Shown here: positions 8,692-17,515 of the stretch, piece by piece
How positions within the stretch are numbered: position 1 is the stretch's first letter
Layout of the letters: the number at the start of each line of letters is the position of its first letter
Source of the DNA: Bacterioplanes sp965233665
GTDB taxonomy: Bacteria > Pseudomonadota > Gammaproteobacteria > Pseudomonadales > Oceanobacteraceae
Direction of reading: 5' to 3'
Length of the DNA: 64,000 nt
Assembly (NCBI GenBank): GCA_965233665.1
Contig: CBDDTG010000010.1
Coordinates: forward strand, 6,758 to 70,757
Notes under the pieces: generated by a model
Told to the model about the DNA's origin: nothing
The model's database searches: none
Seen by the model: only the letters and a program-made list of their open reading frames with translations
Translations under genes and position numbers: made by a program

Positions 8692-10311
8692 ATGTCCGAA
8701 ACGCTGACACCTGCCGCGCGCCTGCGCCAGCACTTCTCTAGCCGCGTGATTAATCAGGTGCGACAGTTGCTGGATATTTGGCGACGTCTACCAGAGCTGC
8801 AATGGTCCAAACAAGCCATGAATGATTTTATTCTGGCGACCGAAAAACTGGCACGCTTTGCCCAGCGCTTTAAGGCCGAGCGTCACGAAAGCATTGCTCG
8901 CGATATGCTCATCATCTTGCAGCAAATTCGCCCGGGCCGTAGCCCGAACACGGCTCAGCTGGAGCAGCTCAATCATCATGTCTTGCTGCTTAGCCAAACA
9001 GCCTTACGCTATACCGACGACGATAACGCCGATCACCTCATTCCCAGCAAAAAACCGGTCTACATAGCGCTCGCCGACACCGATAATGCCCTCACCATGG
9101 CCGAGCAGATGCAGTACTTTGGCCTGCTGCCTGAGCTTAAACGCACGACTCACGACTTTGTCGAATCGCTGCAGCAGCGCCACCCATCTGCCATCGTCAT
9201 GGACATCGACTTCGGCGGCCAGGGAGCCGGCATTGACCTGGCCGATCGCATTCAACAAAGTCGTGATATCTCGCTGCCCATTATTTTTACTTACCGCAGC
9301 GCTGCACCGACCATCGTTGAGCGCCTAAATGCCATGCGCCATGGCGGCGTCGGCATGTACCCAGATACGGAAGTGCAGTTAGTGATTGGCCACTTGGAGC
9401 AGCTCCTGGATCATTCACCGCAACCCCCTTATAAGGTGCTGGTCGTGGACGATTCACGTGCACAGGCCACCCATGCCGCCAACGTATTGAACAAGGCCGG
9501 GATGCTCAGCCAGGTCAGCAATGATCCGCTGCAAGTCCTAGACGCACTGGACAGTTTCAATCCCGACCTAGTGCTGATGGACATGTACATGCCCGAATGC
9601 AACGGCATGGAGTTGGCTAAGGTGATTCGCCAGCAACGAGAGCATCTGAATCTGCCCATTATTTATCTTTCCGGTGAGGACGACCGCGAACGACAACTGC
9701 AAGCCATGGCAGAAGGCGGCGACGACTTTTTGACCAAACCGGTAGAGCCCGGCCATTTGCTCACCACCATTCGTACTCGGGTTGAACGTTCCCGACAGCT
9801 GTATCGGCTCATTTCGCGCGATAGCCTGACAGGCCTTTTGAACCACACCCACATGCTCGAGACCCTACAGGACTTACTTAACCGTCGTGGCAAGCGCCCG
9901 CTCAGCTTTGTAATGGTCGACATCGACCACTTCAAAAGCATCAATGATACCCACGGCCACCCAATCGGTGACGTTGTCATCAAGAACCTGGCGCTGTTTT
10001 TGCGCCAAAACCTGCGCAAAAGCGACCCGATTGGCCGCTACGGTGGTGAAGAATTCGCAGTGGTGCTGCAAGACGCCGACGAGCAACAGGCGCAAATCGT
10101 GATGGATAAAATCCGCAACAACTTCTCCAACCTGATTCATGCTGGCCTGCGTGAGCTGAAAGTAACGTTCTCCTGCGGTGTTGCGCAGTCGGCCGGTGAA
10201 AGCGCCGCCACCCTGGTAGAGCGTGCCGACCAAGCGCTTTATTGCGCCAAGCGTGGCGGCCGTAACCAAGTGGCGATGGCCGGGCCGCCTCAGGTTGCCA
10301 AGGATGACTGA
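8692..10311 (+). CDS. Diguanylate cyclase with N-terminal helical domain and two receiver domains
   Basis: This 539-residue protein probably makes c-di-GMP. Residues 1 to about 110 are helical and Hpt-like, without a certain phosphorylatable histidine. Residues about 121-240 resemble a receiver with a poor acidic pocket and no obvious catalytic Lys. Residues about 249-365 form a complete receiver: Asp253/Asp254, phospho-acceptor Asp297 in LMDMYMPE, and TKP. The C-terminal GGDEF domain has an intact GGEEF at 451-455 and an inhibitory site RKSD at 442-445 with the canonical five-residue spacing. It is divergent from lapG-lapD, so its product may feed LapD. No kinase is adjacent. Confidence 0.92.
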   Translation: MSETLTPAARLRQHFSSRVINQVRQLLDIWRRLPELQWSKQAMNDFILATEKLARFAQRFKAERHESIARDMLIILQQIRPGRSPNTAQLEQLNHHVLLLSQTALRYTDDDNADHLIPSKKPVYIALADTDNALTMAEQMQYFGLLPELKRTTHDFVESLQQRHPSAIVMDIDFGGQGAGIDLADRIQQSRDISLPIIFTYRSAAPTIVERLNAMRHGGVGMYPDTEVQLVIGHLEQLLDHSPQPPYKVLVVDDSRAQATHAANVLNKAGMLSQVSNDPLQVLDALDSFNPDLVLMDMYMPECNGMELAKVIRQQREHLNLPIIYLSGEDDRERQLQAMAEGGDDFLTKPVEPGHLLTTIRTRVERSRQLYRLISRDSLTGLLNHTHMLETLQDLLNRRGKRPLSFVMVDIDHFKSINDTHGHPIGDVVIKNLALFLRQNLRKSDPIGRYGGEEFAVVLQDADEQQAQIVMDKIRNNFSNLIHAGLRELKVTFSCGVAQSAGESAATLVERADQALYCAKRGGRNQVAMAGPPQVAKDD

Positions 10312-10418
10312 ACTGCAGTGTTAATGGGTTCCCATTTCCCCGGAGGTTAGCTGGACGCTGCCCGACCTTTGCGGCAAACTCGCTGTTTTTGCGCAACAGA
10401 CCAATAACGGACATCAGC

Positions 10419-10862
10419 ATGGCCAATTTTCTGGTGTTGCAGGGCCCAAACCTGAACCTGCTGGGTACACGTGAACCCCATATCTATGGCGCCACGACAT
10501 TGGCAGATTTGGAGCAGCAGCTGCAACAGCAAGCTCAGACAGCTGGCCACCAGCTGCAACAGTTTCAAAGCAACGCCGAACATGCCTTGATCGAGCGCAT
10601 TCATGCTGCCCGGCAAGACGGCACGGATTTCATTATCATCAATCCCGCTGCCTTTACCCACACCAGTGTTGCCTTGCGCGATGCCCTGGCAGGTGTCGCC
10701 ATACCGTTTATTGAAGTGCATATCTCCAATGTGCATGCCCGCGAAGCTTTCCGCCAGCATTCGTATTTGTCAGATCTGGCCATCGGTGTCATTTGCGGTC
10801 TGGGTGTGCAAGGTTATTCCCTGGCGCTGAGCGCCGCTATTGAGCAAGTGAGTCACGCCTAA
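10419..10862 (+). CDS. aroQ: 3-dehydroquinate dehydratase, type II
   Basis: AroQ converts 3-dehydroquinate to 3-dehydroshikimate in the shikimate pathway, in the cytoplasm. The protein (147 residues) begins MANFLVLQGPNLNLLG, with the family signature GTREPHIYG, then NPAAFTHTSVALRDA and EVHISNVHAREAFR. The frame is open 30 bases further upstream, but this start fits the family. In many relatives aroQ is followed by accB and accC; here prmA follows after one base. Confidence 0.96.
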   Translation: MANFLVLQGPNLNLLGTREPHIYGATTLADLEQQLQQQAQTAGHQLQQFQSNAEHALIERIHAARQDGTDFIIINPAAFTHTSVALRDALAGVAIPFIEVHISNVHAREAFRQHSYLSDLAIGVICGLGVQGYSLALSAAIEQVSHA

Positions 10863-10863
10863 C

Positions 10864-11763
10864 ATGTCCTGGATACAAGCCCGACTGCACGCCCGTAAAG
10901 AACAGGTTGATGCCCTCGAGAACGCGCTATTGGCCACCGGAGCCCTGTCCGTCACCTTGATGGACGACGCCGATCAGCCAATATTAGAACCAGAACTGGG
11001 CACGACCCCGCTGTGGGATCACACCCTACTGTTAGGCCTTTACGACGCCAACACCGATGCCGAGCAACTGCCCCAGCAACTGCAGCAGGCCTATCGGGCG
11101 GAAGGTGGCGAGCAACTGCCAACCTGCAAAATCGAAATTTTGGAAGACAAAGACTGGGTGCGCGCATGGATGGACGAATACCAGGCCATGCCCTTTGGCC
11201 AACGCTTGTGGGTTTGCCCAAGCTGGCAACAACCTCCTGAGCCAGAGGCCGTCAACCTGATGTTGGACCCAGGGCTGGCCTTTGGCACAGGTACGCATCC
11301 CACGACCGCACTGTGTTTGAACTATCTAGACAGTGCCGTACAAGGTGGTGAGCACATTCTGGACTACGGTTGTGGTAGCGGCATTCTCGGAATGGCTGCG
11401 TTGCTATTGGGAGCAGACTACATGACCGGTACCGACATTGACCCGCAAGCCCTAGAGGCAACGGCTGAAAATGCACGGCGCAACCAGATTGATGCGCAGC
11501 GCTATCAGGTCTACCTACCTGAGCAAACGCCAGCACTGCAAGCAGACATCACCGTCGCCAACATTCTCGCTGGCCCCTTGCGTCAGCTGGCGAGTGACAT
11601 TGCTCGACTGACACGCCCCGGCGGTCTACTGGCGCTATCCGGTATCCTGGCCGAACAAGCCGAAGACGTACGAGCCAGCTATCAGCCTTGGTTCGATATG
11701 GACGAGCCACGCTTGCTGGACGGCTGGGCATTGCTCAGCGGTCGTAAACGTCAGGAGAGCTAA
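10864..11763 (+). CDS. prmA: Ribosomal protein L11 methyltransferase
   Basis: PrmA trimethylates ribosomal protein L11 using S-adenosylmethionine. The 299-residue protein has the N-terminal L11-recognition domain with KDWVRAWMDEYQAM, the family signature LDPGLAFGTGTHPTT, the SAM-binding motif DYGCGSGIL and the post-motif TVANILAGPL. It starts one base after the aroQ stop and ends two bases before the DUF3426 gene, so the three are probably co-transcribed. Confidence 0.97.
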   Translation: MSWIQARLHARKEQVDALENALLATGALSVTLMDDADQPILEPELGTTPLWDHTLLLGLYDANTDAEQLPQQLQQAYRAEGGEQLPTCKIEILEDKDWVRAWMDEYQAMPFGQRLWVCPSWQQPPEPEAVNLMLDPGLAFGTGTHPTTALCLNYLDSAVQGGEHILDYGCGSGILGMAALLLGADYMTGTDIDPQALEATAENARRNQIDAQRYQVYLPEQTPALQADITVANILAGPLRQLASDIARLTRPGGLLALSGILAEQAEDVRASYQPWFDMDEPRLLDGWALLSGRKRQES

Positions 11764-11765
11764 AG

Positions 11766-12992
11766 ATGGCTGTGCACGTCACACGCTGTCCCCATTGCCA
11801 CACTACCTTTCGGGTGCGCGATGAGCATCTCAACATTGCCAAAGGGGCAGTGCGCTGTGGCTCGTGTTTGCAAGTGTTTAAGGCAACGGACTACTTCGTC
11901 GATGAGTCAGAAGTCGTCGCACCCGCGCCTTCAACATCGCCACAGACAACGTCGAAACCCGAAGACGATGACATCGGCTTGATATACGACGACATGGACA
12001 GCACCGCTGGCGGCTCAGACGATGATGACGACTTTGGCCTGATTCATGACGACATGGAGCTCGACGAGGAAGACGACGAGGAAATCCCAGATCGCATCGC
12101 CGATGACCCACTGTCTGACTTGGGCTTAAAAGAAGACACCCAAAAGAAGAAAAAGCGGGTCGAACGCAATGCTTTGATCGTTGACGATGCGTTTGTCGAT
12201 TTCAATATTGCCGCCAGCGAGCAAAGCGACAAAGACAGTAAAAGCGACGAAGCCTGGGCCGATGAGTTACTGATCGAAGACCAGGAAATCACCCTGGAAG
12301 ATCTTGATCGCGGTGATGAGTTCAGCAAGCCGTTCTTCAGCGATGCTGGCGAGCCCGAAGATGATCCCCAACAGCGTCCTGATCGCAACGACGGCATGAC
12401 GCTGGGCAAAAGTGACCTGGCCACTGAAACTCTGGAGCTGGTTCCCCCTGCCGCGCAACTGCGCATTAACGACGAACCACTGCACTTCTCTCAGCCACGC
12501 CAACGCCGCCAGCTTGCTTGGGGTTGGATGATCGGTTGCGTCCTGCTGCTTATGCTGGCCTGCGCGCAAACGGCGTATTTTCGCTTTGATGACTGGTCGC
12601 GCCAGCCACAGTGGCGCCCATGGTATGGCAAAGTATGCGAGGCCATCGGCTGCGAGCTGCCCACCATTCAAAACCTGGGCCGTATCACAACACAGCATTT
12701 GGTGGTGCGTGCCCACCCCAACCTGGAAGGCGCCTTGGTTGTCGATACGTTAATCAACAACCTGGCCGATTACCCTCAACCCTTCCCTGACCTGGCTCTG
12801 GTATTCCGTGATCTGAACGACAACCTGATCGCCAGCCGAGCATTTTCACCGCAGGAATATTTATCCGGTGAACTGGCCGGCCGGCGCGATATGCCGGTAC
12901 GAACGCCTATTCATATCGCACTGGAAATCGTGGACCCCGGCCCGAAAGCAGTGAGCTACGCCATTGAGCTGCTGCCCAATCAGCGCCCCTGA
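11766..12992 (+). CDS. Zinc-ribbon membrane protein, DUF3426
   Basis: The N-terminus is an MJ0042-type zinc finger (CPHCHTTF and CGSCLQVF), followed by a long acidic, low-complexity region (residues about 60-190, with DDDDDFG and EEDDEE), one membrane helix near residues 254-272 and a C-terminal DUF3426 domain. The layout predicts a cytoplasmic zinc ribbon and a periplasmic DUF3426 domain. The family has no settled function. Its place between prmA and dusB-fis is the same as in Pseudomonas. A clear AGGAG ribosome site precedes the start. Confidence 0.88.
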   Translation: MAVHVTRCPHCHTTFRVRDEHLNIAKGAVRCGSCLQVFKATDYFVDESEVVAPAPSTSPQTTSKPEDDDIGLIYDDMDSTAGGSDDDDDFGLIHDDMELDEEDDEEIPDRIADDPLSDLGLKEDTQKKKKRVERNALIVDDAFVDFNIAASEQSDKDSKSDEAWADELLIEDQEITLEDLDRGDEFSKPFFSDAGEPEDDPQQRPDRNDGMTLGKSDLATETLELVPPAAQLRINDEPLHFSQPRQRRQLAWGWMIGCVLLLMLACAQTAYFRFDDWSRQPQWRPWYGKVCEAIGCELPTIQNLGRITTQHLVVRAHPNLEGALVVDTLINNLADYPQPFPDLALVFRDLNDNLIASRAFSPQEYLSGELAGRRDMPVRTPIHIALEIVDPGPKAVSYAIELLPNQRP

Positions 12993-13109
12993 GTCAAGCC
13001 TTTTCGTGCACAAAAAACCAGCAATTGCCCCTTTATTCGCTGAGGGGTTGTGAGTATCATGTCGCGACTTTTTCGTCGCACATTTTTTGACCAAACGTAA
13101 TCTGGACGT

Positions 13110-14099
13110 ATGCCTGATATTGGCCCGTACACGCTGCCCAATCCCGTGATTCTGGCCCCTATGGCAGGAGTAACGGATCGCCCCTTCCGCCAACTGTGTC
13201 GTCAACTCGGCGCCGGTTTGGTGGTGGGTGAAATGGTGTCAGCAGACCCAAGCTTGCGCCACACACGCAAGTCACAGCTGCGCCTGGATCACAGCGGAGA
13301 ACCTGAACCCATCGCGGTTCAGATTGTTGGCGGTGACCCGGAGATCCTGGCCAGCAGCGCGCGCTTTAATGCCAGCAATGGCGCTCAGATTATCGACATC
13401 AATATGGGTTGCCCGGCCAAGAAAGTCTGTAACAAGGCTGCCGGCTCGGCGTTACTGAAAGATGAAGCCCTGGTTAAAGACATATTACAGGCCGTGGTCG
13501 AAGCCGTGGATGTGCCAGTGTCACTGAAAATCCGTACTGGCTGGTCGCCTGACCACCGCAACGCCCCGCGCATTGCAGAAATGGCGCAGGCAGCCGGCAT
13601 AGTGTCACTGGCCGTACATGGCCGAACCCGGGCCTGCGGTTATAAAAATACGGTTGAGTACGACACCATTCGTACCGTTAAACAAACGGTCGATATTCCG
13701 GTGTTTGCCAATGGTGACATTACCAGCGCTCGCAAAGCGGCGGAAGTAATGCACTACACTGGCGCTGACGGTGTGTTGATTGGCCGTGCTGCTCAAGGGC
13801 GGCCGTGGATTTTCCGAGAAGTGGCGCATTACCTGGCCACGGGCGAAGAACTGAAAGCGCCGGACTTAACCGAAATAGAAAATATTCTCACCGCTCACAT
13901 GGTCGCGTTGTATCAGTTTTATGGCGACTTCATGGGAGTACGCATCGCCCGCAAGCACGTCGGTTGGTATTTGCAGGAGCATGACCAAGCTAAGGCTTTT
14001 CGCAAAGCCTTTAACTCGCTGGAGAGCACCGAGCAGCAGCTTGAGGCCGTTGCGTCTTTTTTCAGGGACACAGTAAGACGAAAGGGGATGGCAGCATGA
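13110..14099 (+). CDS. dusB: tRNA-dihydrouridine synthase B
   Basis: DusB is an FMN- and NADPH-dependent enzyme that reduces uridine to dihydrouridine in the tRNA D-loop. The 329-residue TIM-barrel protein has ILAPMAGVTDRPFR at the N-terminus, the catalytic-cysteine motif NMGCPAKKVCNK, LKIRTGW and the phosphate-binding ADGVLIGRAAQG. Its stop overlaps the fis start (ATGA), the dusB-fis operon arrangement known in many gammaproteobacteria. Confidence 0.97.
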   Translation: MPDIGPYTLPNPVILAPMAGVTDRPFRQLCRQLGAGLVVGEMVSADPSLRHTRKSQLRLDHSGEPEPIAVQIVGGDPEILASSARFNASNGAQIIDINMGCPAKKVCNKAAGSALLKDEALVKDILQAVVEAVDVPVSLKIRTGWSPDHRNAPRIAEMAQAAGIVSLAVHGRTRACGYKNTVEYDTIRTVKQTVDIPVFANGDITSARKAAEVMHYTGADGVLIGRAAQGRPWIFREVAHYLATGEELKAPDLTEIENILTAHMVALYQFYGDFMGVRIARKHVGWYLQEHDQAKAFRKAFNSLESTEQQLEAVASFFRDTVRRKGMAA

Positions 14100-14410
14100 A
14101 CACCGAATCTATTGAAAGGAAGGTTGACACCGTGACCGACTCAGCAGATATGAAAAATCATCTGCGTGCTCCTCTGGAGCCCACTCATACTTTGCGTGAC
14201 AGCGTGGAAAAAGCGCTGCAAAACTACTTTGACCACCTCGATGGCCAGCCCGTTGTCGACCTGTACGACATGGTCCTGTCCGAAGTGGAAGCCCCACTGT
14301 TGGAAACGGTGATGAAGTACACCCGCGATAATCAGACCAAAGCCTCCGTGGTATTGGGGCTGAATCGCGGCACGCTGCGTAAAAAGCTCAAACAGTACGG
14401 AATGCTGTAA
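14096..14410 (+). CDS. fis: DNA-binding protein Fis
   Basis: Fis is a nucleoid-associated DNA-bending protein that activates rRNA and other growth-linked promoters. The 104-residue protein has the dimerisation region (LRDSVEKALQNYF) and the C-terminal helix-turn-helix ending LNRGTLRKKLKQYGML, nearly invariant in the family. It overlaps dusB by 4 bases, and its strong terminator follows 13 bases after the stop. Compared with the E. coli protein it has a slightly longer N-terminus. Confidence 0.97.
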   Translation: MNTESIERKVDTVTDSADMKNHLRAPLEPTHTLRDSVEKALQNYFDHLDGQPVVDLYDMVLSEVEAPLLETVMKYTRDNQTKASVVLGLNRGTLRKKLKQYGML

Positions 14411-14423
14411 CCTCGATTACCTC

Positions 14424-14445
14424 AAGCGGCCCTAGGCCGCTTTTT
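14424..14445 (+). terminator. Intrinsic terminator after dusB-fis
   Basis: AAGCGGCC at 14424-14431 pairs with GGCCGCTT at 14435-14442 across a 3-base loop, and the T run extends to 14445. Confidence 0.9.
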
Positions 14446-14473
14446 CGTTTTTAGCCTTCAAAAAACTGACTGA

Positions 14474-16084
14474 ATGAACAAGATGACCACTATCACACCC
14501 GTTCGTCGCGCTTTAATCAGTGTCTCTGACAAAACAGGCATTGTTGAGTTTGCCCAAGCCCTGCACCAGCTGGGCTTAGAAATCCTATCTACTGGCGGCA
14601 CCTATAAACTGCTGCTGGAAAACCAGGTGCCTGCTATCGAAGTGTCGGATTACACCGGCTTCCCTGAAATGATGGATGGCCGGGTAAAAACCCTGCATCC
14701 GAAAATTCACGGTGGCGTATTAGGCCGCCGCGGGCAAGACGATGCCGTCATGAGCGAGCACGAGATCCAGCCCATCGACTTAGTGGTCGTCAACCTCTAC
14801 CCCTTTGCTGCCACGGTAGCGCGCCCAGATTGTGACTTGGCCCTGGCGATTGAAAATATCGATATCGGCGGCCCGACCATGGTGCGCTCGGCCGCCAAAA
14901 ACCACGCTCACGTGGGCATCGTCGTTAACGCCGGTGATTACCAACAGGTGTTGACTGAGCTGCAACAACAGCAAGGTTTGAGTCACAAAACTCGCTTTGA
15001 TCTGGCACTGAAGGCGTTTGAACACACGGCAGCTTACGACGGCATGATCGCCAACTACCTGGGCACCATTGACCAGAGCGCTGAGCAGCTCAGCGTTGAC
15101 CAACGCCACCACTTCCCGCGCACCTTTAACAGCCAGTTCGTTAAAGCCCAAGACATGCGCTACGGTGAGAACCCACATCAAAGCGCGGCGTTTTATGTCG
15201 AGGCCAATCCACAAGAAGCCTCCATTGCTACCGCCAAGCAACTGCAAGGCAAAGAGCTGTCGTACAACAACGTCGCCGACACCGACGCCGCCCTAGAGTG
15301 CGTTAAGTCCTTCACCAAGCCGGCGTGTGTGATCGTCAAACACGCCAACCCGTGCGGTGTCGCCGTGGTACCCGACGCCGATGGCGGCATTCGCGCAGCC
15401 TACGAGCTGGCCTTTGCCACCGACAGTGAATCTGCCTTTGGCGGCATCATCGCGTTCAACCGTGAGTTGGATGCCGATACCGCCAAAGCCATCGTTGACC
15501 GTCAGTTTGTGGAAGTGATCATCGCGCCCAGTGTTAGCCCAGAAGCCGTTGACGTGGTTGCCGCCAAGAAAAACGTGCGCTTGTTGGCATGTGGCCAGTG
15601 GGACACAGTGCGCAGCGCCGGCCTTGATTACAAACGTGTGAATGGCGGCTTGCTGGTGCAAGATCGTGACAACGGCATGATTCGCACGGAAGACCTGCAA
15701 GTGGTAACTCAACGGGCACCCACTGAAGCGGAAATCAACGATCTGGTGTTCGCCTGGAAAGTGGCCAAATTTGTTAAATCTAATGCCATTGTGTACGCCA
15801 AAAATCGCCAAACCGTCGGCGTGGGCGCCGGCCAAATGAGCCGCGTGAACTCCGCTCGCATTGCCGCCATCAAGGCCGAACACGCCGGTTTAGCCGTAGA
15901 AGGTGCAGTGATGGCGTCGGATGCCTTCTTCCCCTTCCGTGACGGCATCGACAATGCGGCCCAAGCCGGCATTAAAGCCATCATTCAGCCTGGCGGCTCG
16001 ATTCGTGACGACGAAGTCATTAAGGCAGCCGATGAAGCTGGCATTGCCATGGTGTTCACCGGCATGCGCCACTTCCGCCATTAA
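14474..16084 (+). CDS. purH: Bifunctional AICAR formyltransferase / IMP cyclohydrolase
   Basis: PurH catalyses the last two steps of IMP synthesis. The 536-residue protein has the N-terminal MGS-like cyclohydrolase domain (ALISVSDKTGI, STGGTYKLL, GRVKTLHPKIHGG) and the C-terminal formyltransferase domain (DMRYGENPHQSAAFY, KHANPCGV, and the ending FTGMRHFRH). The start at 14474 is used; an ATG three codons later is equally possible because neither has a clear ribosome site. purD follows on the same strand. Confidence 0.97.
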   Translation: MNKMTTITPVRRALISVSDKTGIVEFAQALHQLGLEILSTGGTYKLLLENQVPAIEVSDYTGFPEMMDGRVKTLHPKIHGGVLGRRGQDDAVMSEHEIQPIDLVVVNLYPFAATVARPDCDLALAIENIDIGGPTMVRSAAKNHAHVGIVVNAGDYQQVLTELQQQQGLSHKTRFDLALKAFEHTAAYDGMIANYLGTIDQSAEQLSVDQRHHFPRTFNSQFVKAQDMRYGENPHQSAAFYVEANPQEASIATAKQLQGKELSYNNVADTDAALECVKSFTKPACVIVKHANPCGVAVVPDADGGIRAAYELAFATDSESAFGGIIAFNRELDADTAKAIVDRQFVEVIIAPSVSPEAVDVVAAKKNVRLLACGQWDTVRSAGLDYKRVNGGLLVQDRDNGMIRTEDLQVVTQRAPTEAEINDLVFAWKVAKFVKSNAIVYAKNRQTVGVGAGQMSRVNSARIAAIKAEHAGLAVEGAVMASDAFFPFRDGIDNAAQAGIKAIIQPGGSIRDDEVIKAADEAGIAMVFTGMRHFRH

Positions 16085-16123
16085 GCACAATGCGGCTGCT
16101 TGCAGTCGCTTGAACTGATGACC

Positions 16124-16167
16124 AGGCACGCTAGGTGCCTGACGGCAACATCGCGGGCCTCGCCCGC
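16124..16167 (+). other. Two short hairpins in the purH-purD gap
   Basis: AGGCAC/GTGCCT (16124-16129 with 16135-16140) and GCGGGC/GCCCGC (16153-16158 with 16162-16167) lie just before the purD ribosome site. Neither has a T run. They may tune the ratio of the two gene products or stabilise the RNA. Confidence 0.4.
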
Positions 16168-16188
16168 TTCTGCACACAGGAATGCAAC

Positions 16189-17475
16189 ATGAAGGTATTA
16201 GTGATTGGCTCAGGTGGCCGTGAACACGCTCTGGCATGGAAAGCTCTGCAATCTCCCTTAGTCGACAAAGTGTTTGTCGCACCCGGCAATGCAGGCACCG
16301 CCAAAGAAGCCGGCATGGAAAATATCGCCATCGACGTGATGAATTTTGATGCCCTGCAACAATTTGCCCAAGATAACGACATCGGCCTCACCATCGTTGG
16401 CCCAGAGGCACCGCTGGTCGACGGCTTGGTGGATCAGTTTCAGCAGGCCGGATTGAAAATTTTCGGCCCATCCAAAGGTGCCGCTCAGCTGGAAGGCTCG
16501 AAAGCCTTCACCAAGGATTTTCTGGCTCGCCAGCAAATTCCAACGGCGGAGTACCAGAACTTTCACGAAGTTGAGCCAGCCCTAGCTTACTTGCGTGAAA
16601 AAGGCGCGCCGATCGTCGTTAAAGCCGATGGTCTGGCCGCCGGCAAAGGGGTGATCGTCGCCGAAACCCTGCAACAAGCTGAAGACGCTGTAAAAGACAT
16701 GCTGTCTGGCAATGCCTTTGGTGATGCTGGCTGTCGCGTCGTGATTGAAGAGTTCCTGAGCGGGGAAGAAGCCTCGTTTATCGTCATGGTCGATGGCAAA
16801 AACATCCTGCCGATGGCCACCAGCCAAGATCACAAGCGTGTTGGCGATGGCGATACAGGCCCCAACACCGGCGGTATGGGCGCTTATTCACCGGCCCCTG
16901 TGGTCACGCCTGAAATCAATGAGCGCATCATGCGCGAAGTCATCGTGCCGACCGTGGAAGGCATGGCCGCCGAAAGCAACGACTACACCGGCTTTTTGTA
17001 CGCCGGCTTGATGATTGACAGCGATGGCGCCCCCAAGGTGATTGAGTACAACTGCCGCTTTGGCGACCCAGAAACTCAACCCATTATGCTGCGCATGCAA
17101 TCCGATTTGGTCGCGCACTGTCTGGCGGCCTTAGACGGCAAGCTCGATGGCGAGCAAGCGCAGTGGGACCCACGCGCTTCTCTAGGCGTGGTGTTGGCCG
17201 CCGGCGGCTACCCGGAAAGCTATCGCAAAGGCGATGTGATTCGTCTGCCGGAACAAGACGGTCACGAGCGCAAAACCTTTCATGCCGGCACAGCACTGAA
17301 CGAGCAAGGCGAGGTAGTCACCGCGGGCGGGCGTGTATTATGCGCCACCGCTCTGGGCAACAGCGTCGCCGAAGCGCAGCAGCAAGCCTACGAGCTGGCG
17401 GCACAAATAGAGTGGCAAGATGCGTTTTATCGTCGTGACATTGGCTATCGCGCGGTTGCACGCGAGCGGTCATAA
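16189..17475 (+). CDS. purD: Phosphoribosylamine-glycine ligase
   Basis: PurD ligates glycine to phosphoribosylamine in purine synthesis. The 428-residue ATP-grasp protein starts MKVLVIGSGGREHAL, preceded by an AGGA site, and shows GPEAPLVDGLVD, VKADGLAAGKGV, the Mg-binding stretch with NTGGMGAYSP, and EYNCRFGDPETQ. The open frame extends 18 codons upstream, but the family start and ribosome site agree on 16189. Confidence 0.97.
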   Translation: MKVLVIGSGGREHALAWKALQSPLVDKVFVAPGNAGTAKEAGMENIAIDVMNFDALQQFAQDNDIGLTIVGPEAPLVDGLVDQFQQAGLKIFGPSKGAAQLEGSKAFTKDFLARQQIPTAEYQNFHEVEPALAYLREKGAPIVVKADGLAAGKGVIVAETLQQAEDAVKDMLSGNAFGDAGCRVVIEEFLSGEEASFIVMVDGKNILPMATSQDHKRVGDGDTGPNTGGMGAYSPAPVVTPEINERIMREVIVPTVEGMAAESNDYTGFLYAGLMIDSDGAPKVIEYNCRFGDPETQPIMLRMQSDLVAHCLAALDGKLDGEQAQWDPRASLGVVLAAGGYPESYRKGDVIRLPEQDGHERKTFHAGTALNEQGEVVTAGGRVLCATALGNSVAEAQQQAYELAAQIEWQDAFYRRDIGYRAVARERS

Positions 17476-17515
17476 TAGGCACGTTTCCATGTAACGACGA
17501 AAGGAGCCATCAGGG

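Noticed and set aside
10318..10418. Possible gene or RNA between the cyclase and aroQ
   Set aside because: Only short open frames and no convincing structure; I see nothing certain there.
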